A stretch of DNA of 13,957 nt from H111-94 sp034436045 (GTDB lineage: Bacteria > Chloroflexota > Ktedonobacteria > Ktedonobacterales > Ktedonobacteraceae). Location of the stretch: NCBI GenBank assembly GCA_034436045.1, contig DAOTVZ010000269.1, positions 1-13,957 on the forward strand, in the 5' to 3' direction. The notes beneath the pieces were generated by a model, which ran no database searches, was not told the DNA's origin, and saw nothing but the letters and a program-made list of their open reading frames with translations. The translations under genes and the position numbers were made by a program. Each line of letters starts with the position of its first letter. The first letter of the stretch is position 1. Shown in pieces: positions 12,800 through 13,957 of the stretch.

Positions 12800-12813
12800 A
12801 GGTATCGATACCT
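12800..12813. promoter_or_regulatory. 14-bp perfect palindrome, possible operator
   Basis: AGGTATCGATACCT is a perfect 14-bp palindrome 24 nt upstream of the GlsB-type start codon and just before its Shine-Dalgarno. It is long enough to bind a dimeric regulator; as RNA it would form a 5- or 6-bp stem with almost no loop. No regulator can be named. Confidence 0.4.
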
Positions 12814-12837
12814 CTGTCCCAGGAAAAGGAAACAATT

Positions 12838-13137
12838 ATGACACTTGCAACGCTTCTTGTTGGAGCCACTCTGAACCCCGGAGGGCTGATTGCATGGTTG
12901 ATTGTTGGGTTGGTTGCTGGCTTCCTTGCAAGCCGAGTGATGCGTGGAGGGGGCTATGGGCTGATTGGCGATATTGTTGTCGGCATTGTCGGAGCATTTC
13001 TCGGAGGATGGTTGGCAGGTTTTCTGGGCCTCGGCACCACCTATGGCTTTATCGGCAGTATTGTCATTGCCTTCATTGGAGCTTGTATTCTCATCGCCAT
13101 TCTACGCGCTGTCTCAGGTAGCCTGCACAGGCGGTGA
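12838..13137 (+). CDS. GlsB/YeaQ/YmgE family stress-response membrane protein
   Basis: A 99-aa integral membrane protein of the transglycosylase-associated (Transgly_assoc) family, to which E. coli YeaQ/YmgE and enterococcal GlsB belong; these are linked to general stress but have no proven enzymatic activity. Three Gly-rich hydrophobic segments are seen at about 14-33 (GGLIAWLIVGLVAGFLAS), 42-62 (LIGDIVVGIVGAFLGGWLAG) and 68-90 (TYGFIGSIVIAFIGACILIA), with the characteristic RVMRGGGYGLIGD loop between the first two. Length is slightly above the usual 80-90. AAGGA (12826-12830) 7 nt before the ATG is a good ribosome binding site. A palindrome and competing hairpins lie upstream, suggesting control at this leader. 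It appears intact, unlike its neighbours. Confidence 0.9.
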   Translation: MTLATLLVGATLNPGGLIAWLIVGLVAGFLASRVMRGGGYGLIGDIVVGIVGAFLGGWLAGFLGLGTTYGFIGSIVIAFIGACILIAILRAVSGSLHRR

Positions 13138-13235
13138 GTATAGGAGAAAGTGTAACGGAATAAATAATGGAAGGATGAAGCAATAAAAATAATAGAGCAA
13201 AATAGAATTTTTTCAATTTCTTTTTAGGAAGCCAG

Positions 13236-13266
13236 AAGGAGGCTTGTTATGAATATACTAGTATAA
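13236..13266 (+). promoter_or_regulatory. strong ribosome binding site and five-codon leader ORF
   Basis: AAGGAGG (13236-13242), the best Shine-Dalgarno in the window, stands 6 nt before ATG 13249, which opens the tiny ORF MNILV ending in TAA at 13264-13266. That stop overlaps the ATG of the next gene (TAATG), in another frame. The 12-bp palindrome TATACTAGTATA (13254-13265) spans the gap. Ribosomes loaded here would have to reinitiate to translate the downstream ORF. Confidence 0.55.
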
Positions 13267-13904
13267 TGACCACAACTCAAACGTCTGCCTCCTCACGTAA
13301 AGGGACAGACGCACCCGAGTTACCAGCAGATGGGCTTGCTCCTTCGCCTTACGCGGGGAGGATGGTTCTCGATCTCTGGCATATATGCAAATTCTATCTT
13401 GGGCTGCTGGCAACGATTCTGGTATTGCTGGCATGGACAACGAATCTCGTCGCAAAACCACTGGCAACCATTTTTGGCGGTTCTGTGACCCTCGTTGGGA
13501 TGGGGATAGCTTACGTCACCTATGCACGCACAAAACAGCAAGGATATGTAGCAGTGCCTATTACTCACGGAGAAGAATATCTACCTGGATCACTGCTGGC
13601 GGTGTTAGTAGCCGATGATGTACACAACGAACGTCGGCAAGTGATCACGGCTCGAAATGTGTATGCTCATCCCTGGAATGACTTCTGGTATGGTGGACTC
13701 AATTACCAGATTGAGCATCATCTCTTCCCCAGTATGCCACGCAACAATCTAAAAAAGGCACAGAAGGTCGTGAAAGCGTTCTGTCAGGAGCATGAGATTT
13801 CGTACTACGAGACATCGGTCGCCCGGTCATATAAGGAGATATTGTCATTCTTGCATGGAATTGGCACACCTTTGCGCAAGCAGGCTCTTCACACCCAGGG
13901 TTAA
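13266..13904 (+). CDS. chimeric ORF: permease-like segment fused to desaturase C terminus
   Basis: 212-aa open frame of apparently mixed origin. Residues about 123-212 (RRQVITARNVYAHPWNDFWY, then QIEHHLFPSMPRNN and YYETSVARSYKEIL) are the C-terminal part of a membrane fatty-acid desaturase of the front-end type, including the third histidine box Q138-x2-HH. The first two His boxes (HDxGH and HxxHH) needed for the di-iron site are missing, so it cannot be an active desaturase. Residues about 35-122 contain two hydrophobic segments (about 42-60 and 66-86) and LPGSLLAVLVADDVHNE. To me these resemble the end of an APC-type amino-acid permease with a UspA-like tail; this is recalled family flavour, not a search result. 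The N-terminal 30 residues are Ser/Thr/Pro-rich. An internal deletion joining two neighbouring genes in frame would explain it. Translation probably couples to the five-codon leader ORF. Confidence 0.65.
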   Translation: MTTTQTSASSRKGTDAPELPADGLAPSPYAGRMVLDLWHICKFYLGLLATILVLLAWTTNLVAKPLATIFGGSVTLVGMGIAYVTYARTKQQGYVAVPITHGEEYLPGSLLAVLVADDVHNERRQVITARNVYAHPWNDFWYGGLNYQIEHHLFPSMPRNNLKKAQKVVKAFCQEHEISYYETSVARSYKEILSFLHGIGTPLRKQALHTQG

Positions 13905-13924
13905 ACGATAATATTGCTGATACT

Positions 13925-13949
13925 CACGATGATTGGAGCGATCATCGTG
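13925..13949 (+). terminator. hairpin after the chimeric ORF
   Basis: CACGATGAT (13925-13933) pairs perfectly with ATCATCGTG (13941-13949) around a 7-nt loop, followed by CATTTATA at the window edge. It is about 20 nt after the stop codon and fits a terminator, although the T-run is short and the window ends there. Confidence 0.5.
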
Positions 13950-13957
13950 CATTTATA

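Noticed and set aside
1..13957. CRISPR arrays, transposases, integrases, toxin-antitoxin pairs
   Set aside because: No regularly spaced direct repeats, no DDE or recombinase motifs and no recognisable toxin fold were seen.

Overview
The window looks like chromosomal DNA of a free-living, environmentally complex bacterium, most likely a Chloroflexota member of the Ktedonobacteria type. That placement is inferred from protein flavour: a soluble GAF-PAS histidine kinase, a TolB-like lipoprotein, a SWIM / helicase-associated gene pair, a BTAD/LuxR-style AAA ATPase relic and a front-end desaturase. No marker gene here proves the taxonomy.

Left part (1-3114, + strand): the 3' portion of a surface lipoprotein with a TolB-like propeller (its lipobox is visible at the window edge), then a cytosolic hybrid-sensor-type histidine kinase without a partner regulator. 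A hairpin separates this from recO. Centre (3115-9178, - strand): recO (DNA repair), a tRNA-Gly/tRNA-Cys pair with its own consensus promoter and intrinsic terminator, and a compact two-gene operon. That operon encodes an 842-aa SWIM zinc-finger protein followed 6 nt later by a 793-aa protein. Both carry the XPB/Ssl2-type helicase-associated domain, but no helicase motor is present.

From 9179 to 10820: a promoter-rich spacer, a short ORFan with a good promoter, the 16S rRNA methyltransferase gene rsmE on the opposite strand, and a tRNA-Val with consensus promoter and textbook terminator.

Right part (about 10850-13957): a region of small, damaged or rearranged genes. It holds a two-ORF minus-strand unit whose first member looks frameshifted, and a deletion relic of a large AAA/TPR regulator. 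It also holds a Dps protein that has lost three of five ferroxidase ligands and ends at a TGA where Trp is expected. An intact GlsB/YeaQ-type membrane stress protein follows. Last is an ORF that seems to splice a permease-like membrane segment onto the C-terminal third of a fatty-acid desaturase. This stretch is AT-richer in its spacers and reads as a zone of gene decay and fusion; Dps, GlsB and a desaturase together suggest a former stress/membrane-adaptation set.

The most interesting points are the motor-less SWIM/helicase-associated pair with an internally duplicated domain, the permease-desaturase chimera behind a five-codon leader ORF, and the ferroxidase-dead Dps. No CRISPR array, prophage, transposase or complete mobile element was seen.
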